A stretch of DNA of 64,000 nt from an uncultured Bacteroidota bacterium (GCA_903824725.1 CAIJXU010000064.1:124001-188000); one strand, 5' to 3'; shown: positions 52,658-62,045, counted from the first letter of the stretch. Program-made: numbers and translations. The notes: generated by a model not told the origin, from the letters alone.

Positions 52658-53929
52658 ATGATAAAAAATGTTTCAATAGGTAAGCTCAAATTTCCGATTT
52701 TGGTTTTAATTGTTCTTTTTGCATTTGTATTTATTCAAGCAAAAAAACCAAAAAAAGCGATATGGAGACCTGATCCGAATACAATTGAAATTCAGGGGGG
52801 CGCTTTTTATTTAGGAGCAAGTGATGAGGAAGTGGACATGGCGATGATGAATCGAAAAAAATTAGTGTCTATACCAAGTTTTTGGATTGATCGTACTGAA
52901 ATTACCAATTTTCAGTATCATAAATTTGTAAATTATGTAAGGGACTCCTTATGCTATTTGGCATTATATGGAGGAGGTGTTAATCAAGCCGAGGACACTG
53001 TCTTAAAAGTGGATTGGGCTAGAATGAAGAGAACAAATTTTTCAAGCAAAGCAGTCATTGAGAAGTTAAATGAACTACTTCTTTCACCCGATAATCGTAT
53101 TCAAGGACGTATCGAAATAGATCCTAATAAACTTATATTTAGAACCATTTATGTTGATTTAAAAGCAGCAGCAAGAGCATCTAAAGGATTGGAGCAGTCC
53201 ATTGGTAAATTTATTGTTACAGAGAATCAACCCGTTTATCCAGATAGTTTGGTTTGGATGCGTGACTATTCCTACTCATACAACGAACCTTTAACTAGAT
53301 TATATTTTTCACATCGTTCTTATAATGAATATCCAGTAGTTGGTATTACTTGGAAACAAGCAGCCGCTTTTTGTAATTGGAGAACCAATAATAGTGATTA
53401 TTATGCAGGACATCCAGGAAGACCTGAGTTAAAAATAGATGGTATTTATCGATTGCCTACTGAGGCAGAATGGGAGTATGCTGCAAGAGGTGGACTAAAA
53501 ACTAATACCATGTATCCTTGGGGAAGTCCCAATGCAAGAACAAAACAAGGATGGTTATTAGCCAATTTTAAACCGGGTCGTGGTGATTATTTTGGCAGCA
53601 GTAAGGACAATGTCTATACAATGAAAGTAGAGAGTTTCCCTTTAAATGGTTATGGATTAGCAGATATGGCGGGAAATGTAGCAGAATGGACAAGCTCTGT
53701 TTATTATGAAGGTGGCTATAATTTTATTGGAGATTTTAGCCCGGATTTGCAATACAATGCAAAGAACGATGATCCTGTTTCAATGAAACGCAAAGTGGTA
53801 CGCGGCGGCTCATGGAAGGACATTGCATATAATTGTCAAGTGAGTACACGTAACTATGAATATCAAGATACCGCAAAATCTTATATTGGTTTTAGATGTG
53901 CTGTATCAATGACACCTAAGAAAAAATAA
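52658..53929 (+). CDS. gldK: Gliding/type IX secretion protein GldK
   Basis: 423 residues with the FGE/SUMF1-like fold of GldK/PorK: IEIQGGAFYLGASDEE, PSFWIDRTEITNFQYHKFV, GITWKQAAAFCNWR, YRLPTEAEWEYAARGG and the C-terminal VVRGGSWKD...IGFRCAV. GldK and GldN form the periplasmic ring at the outer membrane. In Flavobacterium GldK is a lipoprotein; here the N-terminal hydrophobic segment (about 12-27, ending FAFVFIQAKK) has no lipobox Cys, and the first Cys comes near residue 96. It heads gldKLMN. Confidence 0.92.
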   Translation: MIKNVSIGKLKFPILVLIVLFAFVFIQAKKPKKAIWRPDPNTIEIQGGAFYLGASDEEVDMAMMNRKKLVSIPSFWIDRTEITNFQYHKFVNYVRDSLCYLALYGGGVNQAEDTVLKVDWARMKRTNFSSKAVIEKLNELLLSPDNRIQGRIEIDPNKLIFRTIYVDLKAAARASKGLEQSIGKFIVTENQPVYPDSLVWMRDYSYSYNEPLTRLYFSHRSYNEYPVVGITWKQAAAFCNWRTNNSDYYAGHPGRPELKIDGIYRLPTEAEWEYAARGGLKTNTMYPWGSPNARTKQGWLLANFKPGRGDYFGSSKDNVYTMKVESFPLNGYGLADMAGNVAEWTSSVYYEGGYNFIGDFSPDLQYNAKNDDPVSMKRKVVRGGSWKDIAYNCQVSTRNYEYQDTAKSYIGFRCAVSMTPKKK

Positions 53930-53953
53930 TTTTTAAACATACAAAACAGTAAA

Positions 53954-54640
53954 ATGTCAAATTCCATTTCACCTAGAACAAATAAAATCGTTAATGTAGT
54001 CATTTCATTAGGAGCAGCTGTTGTTCTTATTGGGGCATTAGCAAAAATCATTCACCTTTCGTGGGCAGATTATGCCTTGATTGTTGGTTTATGTACAGAA
54101 GCGCTCATCTTTGTTATTTACGCTTTTTTACCCCCTCCAGAAATTGGAGGTGCATCTTCAGATTCGGCAACAGGAACAACAGATGTAGTCTTAGCTAAAT
54201 TAGAAGCGGCAAAAGTGGACCAAGCAGCTTTTGATAAATTAGGCAATAGCTTTCAAAGATTAAATGATACTGCAATGTATTTGGGTGATATTGCTGATAT
54301 GGCAAAATCAAGTAAGGAATTTGCACAAAATACAAGTTCGGCTGCTGCTTCAATGGGGGGTGTGAATGATGCTATTTTAGGAGTGTCTGCTAACCTAGCT
54401 GGTTTTTCAAATGCAACAAGTGGGGTTAAGGACTTAAGTGCGCAAGTGGAGATGATGGGTAAATCAATGGATGCAATGAATCAGTATTATACTAAATTGA
54501 CCGAAGCTTCGGCTGCGATGTCAAGTTCGGCACAAGATGCAGTGAGAGCAAAAGAGCAAATCGGTATATTGGCAGATAATCTGACTAAATTAAATCAGAT
54601 TTATGGCAATATGATTGTTGCAATGCAAGGTCGCGCATAA
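53954..54640 (+). CDS. gldL: Type IX secretion motor protein GldL
   Basis: 228 residues. Two membrane helices (about 12-32 and 38-58) are followed by a cytoplasmic helical tail with many Ala/Ser heptads (about 70-228). With GldM it forms the proton-driven rotary motor. E49 in VGLCTEALIF on the second helix sits at the position of the ion-coupling Glu49 of Flavobacterium GldL. It starts 24 bases after gldK. Confidence 0.93.
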   Translation: MSNSISPRTNKIVNVVISLGAAVVLIGALAKIIHLSWADYALIVGLCTEALIFVIYAFLPPPEIGGASSDSATGTTDVVLAKLEAAKVDQAAFDKLGNSFQRLNDTAMYLGDIADMAKSSKEFAQNTSSAAASMGGVNDAILGVSANLAGFSNATSGVKDLSAQVEMMGKSMDAMNQYYTKLTEASAAMSSSAQDAVRAKEQIGILADNLTKLNQIYGNMIVAMQGRA

Positions 54641-54678
54641 TATTAAAAAATTACAACCACTAAAAAAAATTAGTATAC

Positions 54679-56229
54679 ATGTCGTTACCTAAAGAGCCTA
54701 GGCAGAAAATGATCAACATCATGTACTTGGTGTTGACAGCGCTTTTGGCATTAAATGTATCCAGCGAAATTCTAAATGCGTTTAAGACAATAGATCAAAG
54801 TTTGACTAATGCTAATGGTATTATTCAAAAAAAGAACGATGATATTTTAAAGTCATTACAAAAAAAATTAGCGGATCCTAAAACTGCTGAAAAAGCAGCT
54901 ATTTGGGCACCAAAAGCAGATAAGGCACATGCTTTAGCGGATGTTTTGTACAATTATGTCCAATCATTAAAGCATGATTTAAAAGTAGAATCAAGATTAA
55001 AAAATGTAGATGGTAAAGAAACTTTTAATGAAGATGATCTAGAAGCTTCCACCCGCTTATTTATTAAATCTGAAGTTTCTGGTGTTTCTAAAGGACAAGA
55101 CTTATTGCAGAAGTTAACACAATTTAAAAAAGAATTAGCTGGCATTGATCCTTCCATTGAAAAAGAAGTGATCCCGAATTTACCTTTAGATTTAACTATC
55201 CCAAGGTCTAATAGCAACAACATAAATCAAAATTGGGCCTACTCTTATTTTCATATGACGCCTACCGTTGCGTCCTTGACTATTTTAACCAAATTTCAAA
55301 ATGACATTCGAAATAGCGAATCACAAGTAGTTGAATATTGCCATAGACAAATTGGAGAAGTAGAATTAATTTATGATCAGTTTAATGCATTTGCTGCTTC
55401 TAATTCACAATATTTAATGTCAGGTGAAGAATTAATCATTACGGCTGGAGTAGGCGCTTTTAGTAGTGCCGCCAAGCCTACTATTTCAATAGATGGTACA
55501 GTTATTCCAATCACAGCGGATGGTTCAGCTACTTATAAATCAATAGCAGGAACGCCTGGTGTAAATTCAAAGAGAGTTCGTATTTCTTTTTTGAAACCTG
55601 ATGGCTCAACTGCGGTGGTTGAAAAAATTGTAAATTATACGGTAGGCACCCCGACGGGGTTGGTGGTTTCTACCGATAAAACCAGGGTTTTTTATAAAGG
55701 ATTAGACAATCCTTTAAGTATTACTGGCGGTGGAGGTGCTGAAAAAATTAACGCTACGGTTGAAGGCAACACATCGACTATAAAAAAAGCAGGACCTGGA
55801 CAATATATTGTGAATTGCACGCAATTGGGTAGCGTTGTATTGAATATTAATGATGGCAAGCAAAATCAAAAAATAGCTATTCCAGTAAGAAGGGTACCAA
55901 ACCCATTAGCAGTAGTAGGCGAGAGCGCTGGTGGAAGTATGTTAGCTAGTACATTTAGAAGTCAACAAGGTGTGATAGCAGAATTAAAAGAATTTGTATT
56001 TGAAGGCATTAAATTCCCTATCATTTCATTTATGGTAATAGCTACAGGTAAAGGATTTGATGAGCCAGAATTTGTGGAAGTGGATGGCAATAAATTTGCC
56101 CCCAAAGCACAATCTTTAATAAAGAGGTGTCAAGCTGGAACTACAGTAACGATTGGAGAAATTAAAGTAACTGAACCAGGCGGAGGCACTAGAAAATTAG
56201 ATCAAACAATCACTTTTATACTCCAATAA
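54679..56229 (+). CDS. gldM: Type IX secretion motor protein GldM
   Basis: 516 residues. Starts MSLPKEPRQKMINIMYLVLT, with a single membrane helix (about 12-32) that inserts into the GldL ring, then a long periplasmic part: a helical first domain (to about 220) and three immunoglobulin-like domains, which pass motion to the GldKN ring. The family's N-terminal motif PRQKMINIMYLVLTALLALNV is fully kept. It is 38 bases after gldL and before gldN. Confidence 0.94.
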   Translation: MSLPKEPRQKMINIMYLVLTALLALNVSSEILNAFKTIDQSLTNANGIIQKKNDDILKSLQKKLADPKTAEKAAIWAPKADKAHALADVLYNYVQSLKHDLKVESRLKNVDGKETFNEDDLEASTRLFIKSEVSGVSKGQDLLQKLTQFKKELAGIDPSIEKEVIPNLPLDLTIPRSNSNNINQNWAYSYFHMTPTVASLTILTKFQNDIRNSESQVVEYCHRQIGEVELIYDQFNAFAASNSQYLMSGEELIITAGVGAFSSAAKPTISIDGTVIPITADGSATYKSIAGTPGVNSKRVRISFLKPDGSTAVVEKIVNYTVGTPTGLVVSTDKTRVFYKGLDNPLSITGGGGAEKINATVEGNTSTIKKAGPGQYIVNCTQLGSVVLNINDGKQNQKIAIPVRRVPNPLAVVGESAGGSMLASTFRSQQGVIAELKEFVFEGIKFPIISFMVIATGKGFDEPEFVEVDGNKFAPKAQSLIKRCQAGTTVTIGEIKVTEPGGGTRKLDQTITFILQ

Positions 56230-56266
56230 AAAAGGAAGTGGTTGAAGTGATTTAAAATTATATCAA

Positions 56267-57328
56267 ATGAAAAAGATTCTTATTGTTACCGGTTTTATTT
56301 TAGTTAACCTGATTTTAGTGAAAACATCGGATGCTCAATTTAATTTCGGCAATAAAAAAAAGCCAGCCACGACCAATGCAAAAGATACGGCAACCCCTGC
56401 AACAAATTTACCTGTAACAGATGCTGCTAAAAAAGTAGTTAAAGTGGGTGACACCAATGTGAAATCAACAAAAACTTATGATACTACATTAGTAGGTGGC
56501 TTTAATGCTAAAACCAAAAAAAGTTTAAGAAACAATTACGCTTTTTTCTCTGAGTCTAATAAGCGAAATGGCGTTCAAAAAAGAATTCCATTACCGTATG
56601 AAAATTTAAGAGAAGAGGATGCTTTGTTTAGTGAATTTGTTTGGGAAGAAATTGACGGACGAGAAAAATTGAATCGCCCTTTTATTTATCAGGCCTATGA
56701 CGATAATGGAGATCAACGATTTTTTGCAATTTTATTGAGAGCAATAGAAAAGGAAGAAGTGGTACCTTTCTCGGCCGAAGAAGGAGATGATCGATTTACA
56801 CAACCTATTACTAGTGACCAAGTTGCTGCCATGTTAAAAGGCAGTTTAGATACACAATTAGTTATAAATGTAGACAATCCTAATATTTACGATACAAGTA
56901 TCATTTATAATACAAAACTAGCACCTAACCCTGATTCTATTTATACTTTTAGATTAAAGGAGCAATGGGTTTTTGATAAAAAAACAAGTAGAATGTATTG
57001 CCGAATCATTGGGATTGCTCCTGTAGCCACCATTGTCATCAATCAAAAGCCAGTAAAACGCACTTTGTTTTGGTTGTATTATCCTGAGCTAAGATCCAGT
57101 TTAGCTAAAAACGAAGTGTATAATCCTAAAAATGTTTCAACAAGAATTACATGGGAAGAGCTATTTGAGAGCAGGTATTTTAATAGCTATATCGTTAAAT
57201 CGAGCATGGATAATTTTAATGATAAATTATTAAATACGATTTATAAAGATCCCCTAAGAAGATTACAAGAGGGTGAAAAAATAAGACAAAGAATATTTGA
57301 TTACGAGCAGGACCGATGGGTATATTAA
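56267..57328 (+). CDS. gldN: Gliding/type IX secretion protein GldN
   Basis: 353 residues with a signal peptide (1-23, ending KTSDAQ), a Thr/Ala/Lys-rich linker (about 30-75) and the GldN/PorN domain from about residue 110 (REEDALFSEFVWEEIDGREKLNRPF) to RRLQEGEKIRQRIFDYEQD. It completes the periplasmic ring with GldK. Its stop shares 4 bases with the convergent uvrC stop. Confidence 0.93.
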   Translation: MKKILIVTGFILVNLILVKTSDAQFNFGNKKKPATTNAKDTATPATNLPVTDAAKKVVKVGDTNVKSTKTYDTTLVGGFNAKTKKSLRNNYAFFSESNKRNGVQKRIPLPYENLREEDALFSEFVWEEIDGREKLNRPFIYQAYDDNGDQRFFAILLRAIEKEEVVPFSAEEGDDRFTQPITSDQVAAMLKGSLDTQLVINVDNPNIYDTSIIYNTKLAPNPDSIYTFRLKEQWVFDKKTSRMYCRIIGIAPVATIVINQKPVKRTLFWLYYPELRSSLAKNEVYNPKNVSTRITWEELFESRYFNSYIVKSSMDNFNDKLLNTIYKDPLRRLQEGEKIRQRIFDYEQDRWVY

Positions 57329-59130
57329 ATGACTTTATTAAAAGCGGCTACTAAAATAGCCGCTTTTTTATTGCCGATAATTTCGGCTAATAATTCGGGG
57401 CTCGCGGTTTTTATTTTTTGCATAGATTTGAAATACAATAGCAACATCTCTTTTGTTTTGGGTCCTATTCCAGGAATACTATCTAAGCTGTTTTCTAGAG
57501 CCCCTTTGGATCTTTTGAGTCGATGAAATTGAATGCCAAAACGATGTACCTCATCTCTGATGTTTCGAATTAATTTATGCGCTTCGCTATGCCAATCTAA
57601 TTGTATAGATAAAGTATCATGTACAAAAAATAGTTCTTCTAAATTTTTAGCTAATCCAACCATAGTGACTTGATCTTGTATGCCTAAGGAGGTAACCGCT
57701 TCGAGCGCCGCATTCAATTGGCCTTTGCCTCCATCTATAATAATCAATTGAGGTAGGGGTAATTTTTTTTCTAAGACACTAGTGTATCGTCTGGATACCG
57801 CTTCCTTCATACTCGCGAAATCATTGATGCCCACTACTGTTTTGATATTAAAGTGTCGATATTCACTTTTGCTGGGTAGTCCATTTTTAAAACAAACCAT
57901 GGCAGACACGGGATAGGCGCCTTGTATATTTGAATTATCAAAACATTCAATATGTAAAGGTATTTCAGGAAGTTGCAATACCGATTTTAATTCCTGTAAT
58001 ATAATATTGTCGGTTGGGGCGCCTTGGGTATTTAATAAAAGCTGTTTATGTTTCCAATCTTTTAGTGCATAGTCGGCATTTTTTTGAGATAATGCAAGTA
58101 GTTGTTCCTTTTCTCCTGCCAATGGTACGGTATACTTTACATCAAGTTCCTTTTCAGATAAGGCAAAAGGAACTACAATCTCATTTGCTGTTGAATGTAA
58201 GGAGGTTCTAAAATGATGAATCGCAAATGACAGAATGGTTTCTTTTGTTTCTTCTAATGGGACACTGAGTGGTAGAATATGAGTTTGAATAATGCGACCT
58301 TCCTTGAGCATTAAATAATTTACATATGCTTGTTGTTGATCATAGGCAATACTAAAGATATCCATAGGATATTGGTGCTTCGTATACACTACCGATTTGG
58401 TTTGATAGTTTTCGAGTTGGTCAATTTTTCTTTTAGTGAATTCTGCTTTTTCAAAGGCAAGGTCAGTAGCTTCCTTTTGCATTTTTTGTTTTAAATGCTG
58501 TATCACTGGCTTGATATTTCCTTTTAATAAATGATGCACCTGTTGGATGGAATCCTCATAAGAGGAAGCTTCTTGAAATCCTTGACAAGGCCCAAGGCAA
58601 TTTCCTAAATGGTATTCTAAACACACTTTAAATTTCCCTTGGGCAATATTTTTTTGTGTTAAGGGTAGGGTGCAAGTTCTAAGTGGAATGGTTTGTTTAA
58701 TATGACTTATTAATTCATTGACCGCCAATCCATGCGTAAAGGGTCCAATATAGGTAGATCCGTCTTTTATTTTTCGTCGCGTTAAAAAGACCCTTGGGAA
58801 CGGTTCATTTTTAATTACAATATAGGGGTATGTTTTATCATCCTTTAAATTGATATTGTATTTGGGCTGATAATTTTTTATTAATTCATTTTCTAAAATG
58901 AAGGCGTCATGCTCTGAGTCAACAATGGTAAATCGGATGTCTTCAATTTTTTGGACTAGCTCTTTAGTTTTTGCAGTTTGTTGTCCCGATAAAAAATAGG
59001 AGCTCACCCTGTTTTTTAAATTTTTAGCCTTGCCTACATACAATAACTTGCCTTTATCATCAAAGTATTGATAAATGCCTGGTTCTTTTGGCAAGCTGGC
59101 TTGAATTTGCTTAAAAATGGCTTTTTCCAT
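57325..59130 (-). CDS. uvrC: Excinuclease ABC subunit C
   Basis: 601 residues, normal for UvrC. The N-terminal GIY-YIG nuclease has PGIYQYF and LLYVGKAKNLKNRV (14-42), a four-Cys-like segment CLEYHLGNCLGPCQG follows, the RNase H-like domain carries FDNSNIQGAYPVSAMVCF and IIIDGGKGQLNAAL, and the end is a helix-hairpin-helix (SIPGIGPKTKEMLLLYF). It makes both incisions in nucleotide excision repair. The last codons also hold the terminator of the opposing gld operon. Confidence 0.95.
   Translation of the reverse strand: MEKAIFKQIQASLPKEPGIYQYFDDKGKLLYVGKAKNLKNRVSSYFLSGQQTAKTKELVQKIEDIRFTIVDSEHDAFILENELIKNYQPKYNINLKDDKTYPYIVIKNEPFPRVFLTRRKIKDGSTYIGPFTHGLAVNELISHIKQTIPLRTCTLPLTQKNIAQGKFKVCLEYHLGNCLGPCQGFQEASSYEDSIQQVHHLLKGNIKPVIQHLKQKMQKEATDLAFEKAEFTKRKIDQLENYQTKSVVYTKHQYPMDIFSIAYDQQQAYVNYLMLKEGRIIQTHILPLSVPLEETKETILSFAIHHFRTSLHSTANEIVVPFALSEKELDVKYTVPLAGEKEQLLALSQKNADYALKDWKHKQLLLNTQGAPTDNIILQELKSVLQLPEIPLHIECFDNSNIQGAYPVSAMVCFKNGLPSKSEYRHFNIKTVVGINDFASMKEAVSRRYTSVLEKKLPLPQLIIIDGGKGQLNAALEAVTSLGIQDQVTMVGLAKNLEELFFVHDTLSIQLDWHSEAHKLIRNIRDEVHRFGIQFHRLKRSKGALENSLDSIPGIGPKTKEMLLLYFKSMQKIKTASPELLAEIIGNKKAAILVAAFNKVI
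57340..57369 (+). terminator. gld operon terminator inside the uvrC 3' coding end
   Basis: AAAAGCGGCTA (57340-57350) and TAGCCGCTTTT (57357-57367) pair perfectly over 11 bp with a 6-base loop and a following T-run. It lies 12 bases after the gldN stop but within the C-terminal codons of uvrC on the other strand. Confidence 0.88.
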
Positions 59131-59147
59131 ATGAAGTGCTGAGATGA

Positions 59148-59168
59148 CAAAAATACTTTATATTTTTG
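59148..59168. promoter_or_regulatory. Back-to-back -7 boxes of uvrC and the DUF2721 gene
   Basis: CAAAAATA (59148-59155), which reads TATTTTTG towards uvrC, and TATTTTTG (59161-59168), towards the DUF2721 gene, form a perfect 8-bp inverted repeat with 5 bases between. Both are exact -7 boxes, 17 and 4 bases from the respective ATGs. The two promoters must overlap almost completely. Confidence 0.55.
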
Positions 59169-59172
59169 TGGT

Positions 59173-59616
59173 ATGGAATTATCTGTAAATATACCTGCGC
59201 TTCTTTTTCCTGCCATTAGTTTAATTATGTTGGCCTATACCAATCGATTTTTAGCCTTATCGAATCGTGTAAGGATATTGCATGAAAAATACCAGCTCAT
59301 TGAACAAAGGCATCTTATTTTCGGGCAGATTAAGAATTTAAAATATAGAATCAAGCTGATTCAAAATATGCAAACCTACGGGGTAGCTACTTTATTGTTA
59401 TCGATACTTTCTATGTTCTTTATATTTATTGAATATCAGGCAGTAGCAAAGTTTATTTTTGCTGTCAGCTTAATTACTTTCGCTATTTCAATTTTTTTGT
59501 CCTTTATTGAAATTAGGTTAAGTACCAAAGCCCTTGATATGGAACTTAGTGATATGGAAGGGCTTGAGGATCCCTCTGTGATGGAATACTTGCGTAAAAA
59601 ATTCGAACGAGAATAG
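59173..59616 (+). CDS. DUF2721 membrane protein
   Basis: 147 residues: an N-terminal helix (about 7-23), a charged helical loop, two more helices (about 70-87 and 93-113) and an acidic C-terminal tail. It matches the DUF2721 family, found in many bacteria with no known function. The ATG follows a -7 box by 4 bases, so the mRNA is probably leaderless. Divergent from uvrC, convergent with the ABC exporter. Confidence 0.8.
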   Translation: MELSVNIPALLFPAISLIMLAYTNRFLALSNRVRILHEKYQLIEQRHLIFGQIKNLKYRIKLIQNMQTYGVATLLLSILSMFFIFIEYQAVAKFIFAVSLITFAISIFLSFIEIRLSTKALDMELSDMEGLEDPSVMEYLRKKFERE

Positions 59617-59634
59617 TCCTAAATAATCATTCTT

Positions 59635-61404
59635 TTATATTGCTGCTCTTCGTTCTCCAATTTGCTGTCTCCACATGGCGTAGTATAATCCTTTCTCTAA
59701 TAATAAGGATTCATGTGTTCCTTTTTCAATTACCTGCCCTTTTTCCAAAACATATATTTTAGTGGCATGAATAATGGTGCTTAATCGGTGGGCTATCATA
59801 ATTGTAATTTGAGCGCGATCCTCAGATAATTGACGAATGGTATCGGTGATTGATTCCTCTGTGATACTATCTAAACTTGAAGTGGCCTCGTCAAATATTA
59901 ATAAATGAGGGTGTCGTAATAACGCCCTAGCAATTGAAAGTCTTTGTTTTTCTCCACCACTTAATTTTAAACCCCCTTCGCCAATTAATGTAGCAAGTCC
60001 GTCGCCCCCTTTATCTAAAATATTACTACAACTTGCTTTTTGAAGTGCAATTAACATTTCTTCATCTGTGGCAGTTGGTGCGACAAAGGCTAGGTTTTCT
60101 TTGATCGTACCTGCAAATAGTTGTGTGTCTTGTGTCACGAAACTAATTTGATTGCGTAAAGCACCCATATCAATATTGTTCGTATTTACATTATTCACTA
60201 AAATTTCTCCTTCCTGCGGTTGATATAATCCTACTAATAATTTTACCAATGTGCTTTTCCCAGCGCCCGAAGGCCCAACAAATGCAATGGTTTCACCAAT
60301 TTTAGCATCGAAAGTGATGTCATCAATCGCTTTAAAGTTGGCAGTTTGATGTTGAAATCCAACTCCTTTAAACGATAAATTATTGATTTCGCCAATTTCA
60401 ACTGGATGCGTAGGCGATTGTTCAATCGGCTTTTGCATTAAGTTATTGAAGTTGTTTAAAGAAGCTTCCGTTTCGCGGTAGCTCATAATAATACTGCCAA
60501 TTTCTTGTAATGGACCAAAAATAAAGAAGCTATAAAATTGCAATGAAATGAGCTGGCCTACGGTTAGAATTTGTTTAAAAATAAGCCACATCAAAGTAAA
60601 AGTGATCACTTGTCTTAAAAAATTGACCATCGTTCCTTGGATGAAACTCAAGGAACGAATATTTTTAACTTTTCTAAGTTCTAATGCTAATATCTTATAG
60701 GTATTATTATTTAGTCTTTGAATTTCCTGATTAGTTAAACCTAAGCTTTTTACCAATTCAATATTTCTTAAACTTTCGGTCGTTGTACCTGCCAAAGTGG
60801 TGGTTTCCTTGACGATATTTTTTTGAATCGATTTTATTTTTTTACTTAATAAATTAGTCACATAAGCAATCATACTGGCGCCTCCCATGTAAATAGGAAT
60901 GATGGACCAATGTAAACGGGTGGCATAGATAGATACAAATATCACACTCACAATGATACCAAATAACACATTGACCACATAGCCAATAAATTTTTCACAA
61001 TCTGTTCTTGCTTTGGTTAGGATAGATAAAGTCTCACCACTTCTTAAGTCCTCAAAAGATTGATAAGGTAATTGCATCGAATGCTTAAGCCCGTCTGTAA
61101 ATAAAGCTGCTCCAAATTTTTGAATAATTACATTGACTACATAATCCTGAAATGCCTTAGCAATACGACTTACCATTGCCGTACCTACTAATAACAAAAG
61201 CATATTGCCCACTCCTGCTAAAAATTCAGACTGACTTCGTATAGCACCAGATTTATCAATCATTGGGTTCTTTGCAAATTCATCTATTAATTTACCAAAT
61301 ATCATAGGATCAAACAAGGAGAAGGTTTGGTTGATACCAGCTAGTACAAAAGCCAATAAAACAAGGCTTCTGTAGGGCTTTAAATACTGTATTAATATCT
61401 TCAT
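59635..61404 (-). CDS. ABC exporter, permease-ATPase fusion (MsbA-like)
   Basis: 589 residues. Six membrane helices (about 10-315) followed by a nucleotide-binding domain: Walker A FVGPSGAGKSTLVKLL, Q-loop in ISFVTQDTQLFAG, signature LSGGEKQRLSIARALL, Walker B HLLIFDEATSSLD and switch AHRLSTI. It is a half-transporter that would dimerise. Lipid, peptide or drug export are all possible. The ATG at 61404 is preferred over the TTG at 61413, which starts the longest frame. Confidence 0.92.
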   Translation of the reverse strand: MKILIQYLKPYRSLVLLAFVLAGINQTFSLFDPMIFGKLIDEFAKNPMIDKSGAIRSQSEFLAGVGNMLLLLVGTAMVSRIAKAFQDYVVNVIIQKFGAALFTDGLKHSMQLPYQSFEDLRSGETLSILTKARTDCEKFIGYVVNVLFGIIVSVIFVSIYATRLHWSIIPIYMGGASMIAYVTNLLSKKIKSIQKNIVKETTTLAGTTTESLRNIELVKSLGLTNQEIQRLNNNTYKILALELRKVKNIRSLSFIQGTMVNFLRQVITFTLMWLIFKQILTVGQLISLQFYSFFIFGPLQEIGSIIMSYRETEASLNNFNNLMQKPIEQSPTHPVEIGEINNLSFKGVGFQHQTANFKAIDDITFDAKIGETIAFVGPSGAGKSTLVKLLVGLYQPQEGEILVNNVNTNNIDMGALRNQISFVTQDTQLFAGTIKENLAFVAPTATDEEMLIALQKASCSNILDKGGDGLATLIGEGGLKLSGGEKQRLSIARALLRHPHLLIFDEATSSLDSITEESITDTIRQLSEDRAQITIMIAHRLSTIIHATKIYVLEKGQVIEKGTHESLLLEKGLYYAMWRQQIGERRAAI

Positions 61405-61426
61405 ATAGGTCAAAATGTTAGGGGGA

Positions 61427-61434
61427 CAAAGGTA
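61427..61434 (-). promoter_or_regulatory. -7 box TACCTTTG before the ABC exporter
   Basis: An exact TAnnTTTG on the minus strand, 22 bases before the ATG at 61404. Confidence 0.5.
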
Positions 61435-61571
61435 ATCAAACTAAATTGTTTTTGGCTAAAAACAAGGCTTATCCACTTCCTGTTGAAAACTGCAGCTTCG
61501 ATGCAATCCAAAAATGGACCGAATGTGGTAAATTACTATATCACATTTGATCAGCAACTAAATTATTTTTT

Positions 61572-62045
61572 ATGCTTTGGAGAAAATTCAACGGTGAAAA
61601 AATTATCCTCCCTATTAAAGAGGCAGTTCGCCAAGCGATTATTGCAGAAACAGAAAAGAAAACTAAATTAAAAGTTTGTATTGGAACGGACAGTCAAGTG
61701 AAAGCCAATATTACAGAATTTGCTACTGTGATTGTTTTTTTAAGAGAACACAATGGAGGCTTTATGTATATCCATAATGACAAGACAACACAAACATTTC
61801 ATTTAAAGGAACGTATGTTAGCTGAAGTAGCAAAAAGTATTGAAATTGCCTATGAACTTTGCGATTTATTTATTCAATATAATGTTGAAATGGAAGTGCA
61901 TGCCGATATTAATACCAATCCGCAATTTAAAAGCAATGATGCATTAAAAGAAGCAATGGGCTATATCTTAGGAATGGGTTTTGCATTTAAAGCAAAGCCA
62001 GAAGCATTTGCAAGCAGTTGTTGCGCAGATAAGGCTGTGAATTAG
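61572..62045 (+). CDS. YkuK-like RNase H-fold protein (DUF458)
   Basis: 157 residues. VCIGTDSQVKANITEFATVIVFL (about 35-57) holds the first acidic residue of an RNase H-like fold, VEMEVHADINTNPQFKSND (about 115-133) a further His/Asp pair, and GMGFAFKAKPEAFASSCCADK the C-terminal motif of DUF458/YkuK. A nuclease activity is plausible from the fold but unproven. A second frame (61483-61671) overlaps the start but lacks family similarity. The gene is convergent with engB, 5 bases apart. Confidence 0.85.
   Translation: MLWRKFNGEKIILPIKEAVRQAIIAETEKKTKLKVCIGTDSQVKANITEFATVIVFLREHNGGFMYIHNDKTTQTFHLKERMLAEVAKSIEIAYELCDLFIQYNVEMEVHADINTNPQFKSNDALKEAMGYILGMGFAFKAKPEAFASSCCADKAVN

Noticed and set aside
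61483-61671. A plus-strand 62-residue frame before the YkuK-like gene
   Set aside because: It overlaps the YkuK-like gene in another frame, shows no family features, and its last third is a shifted reading of that gene.
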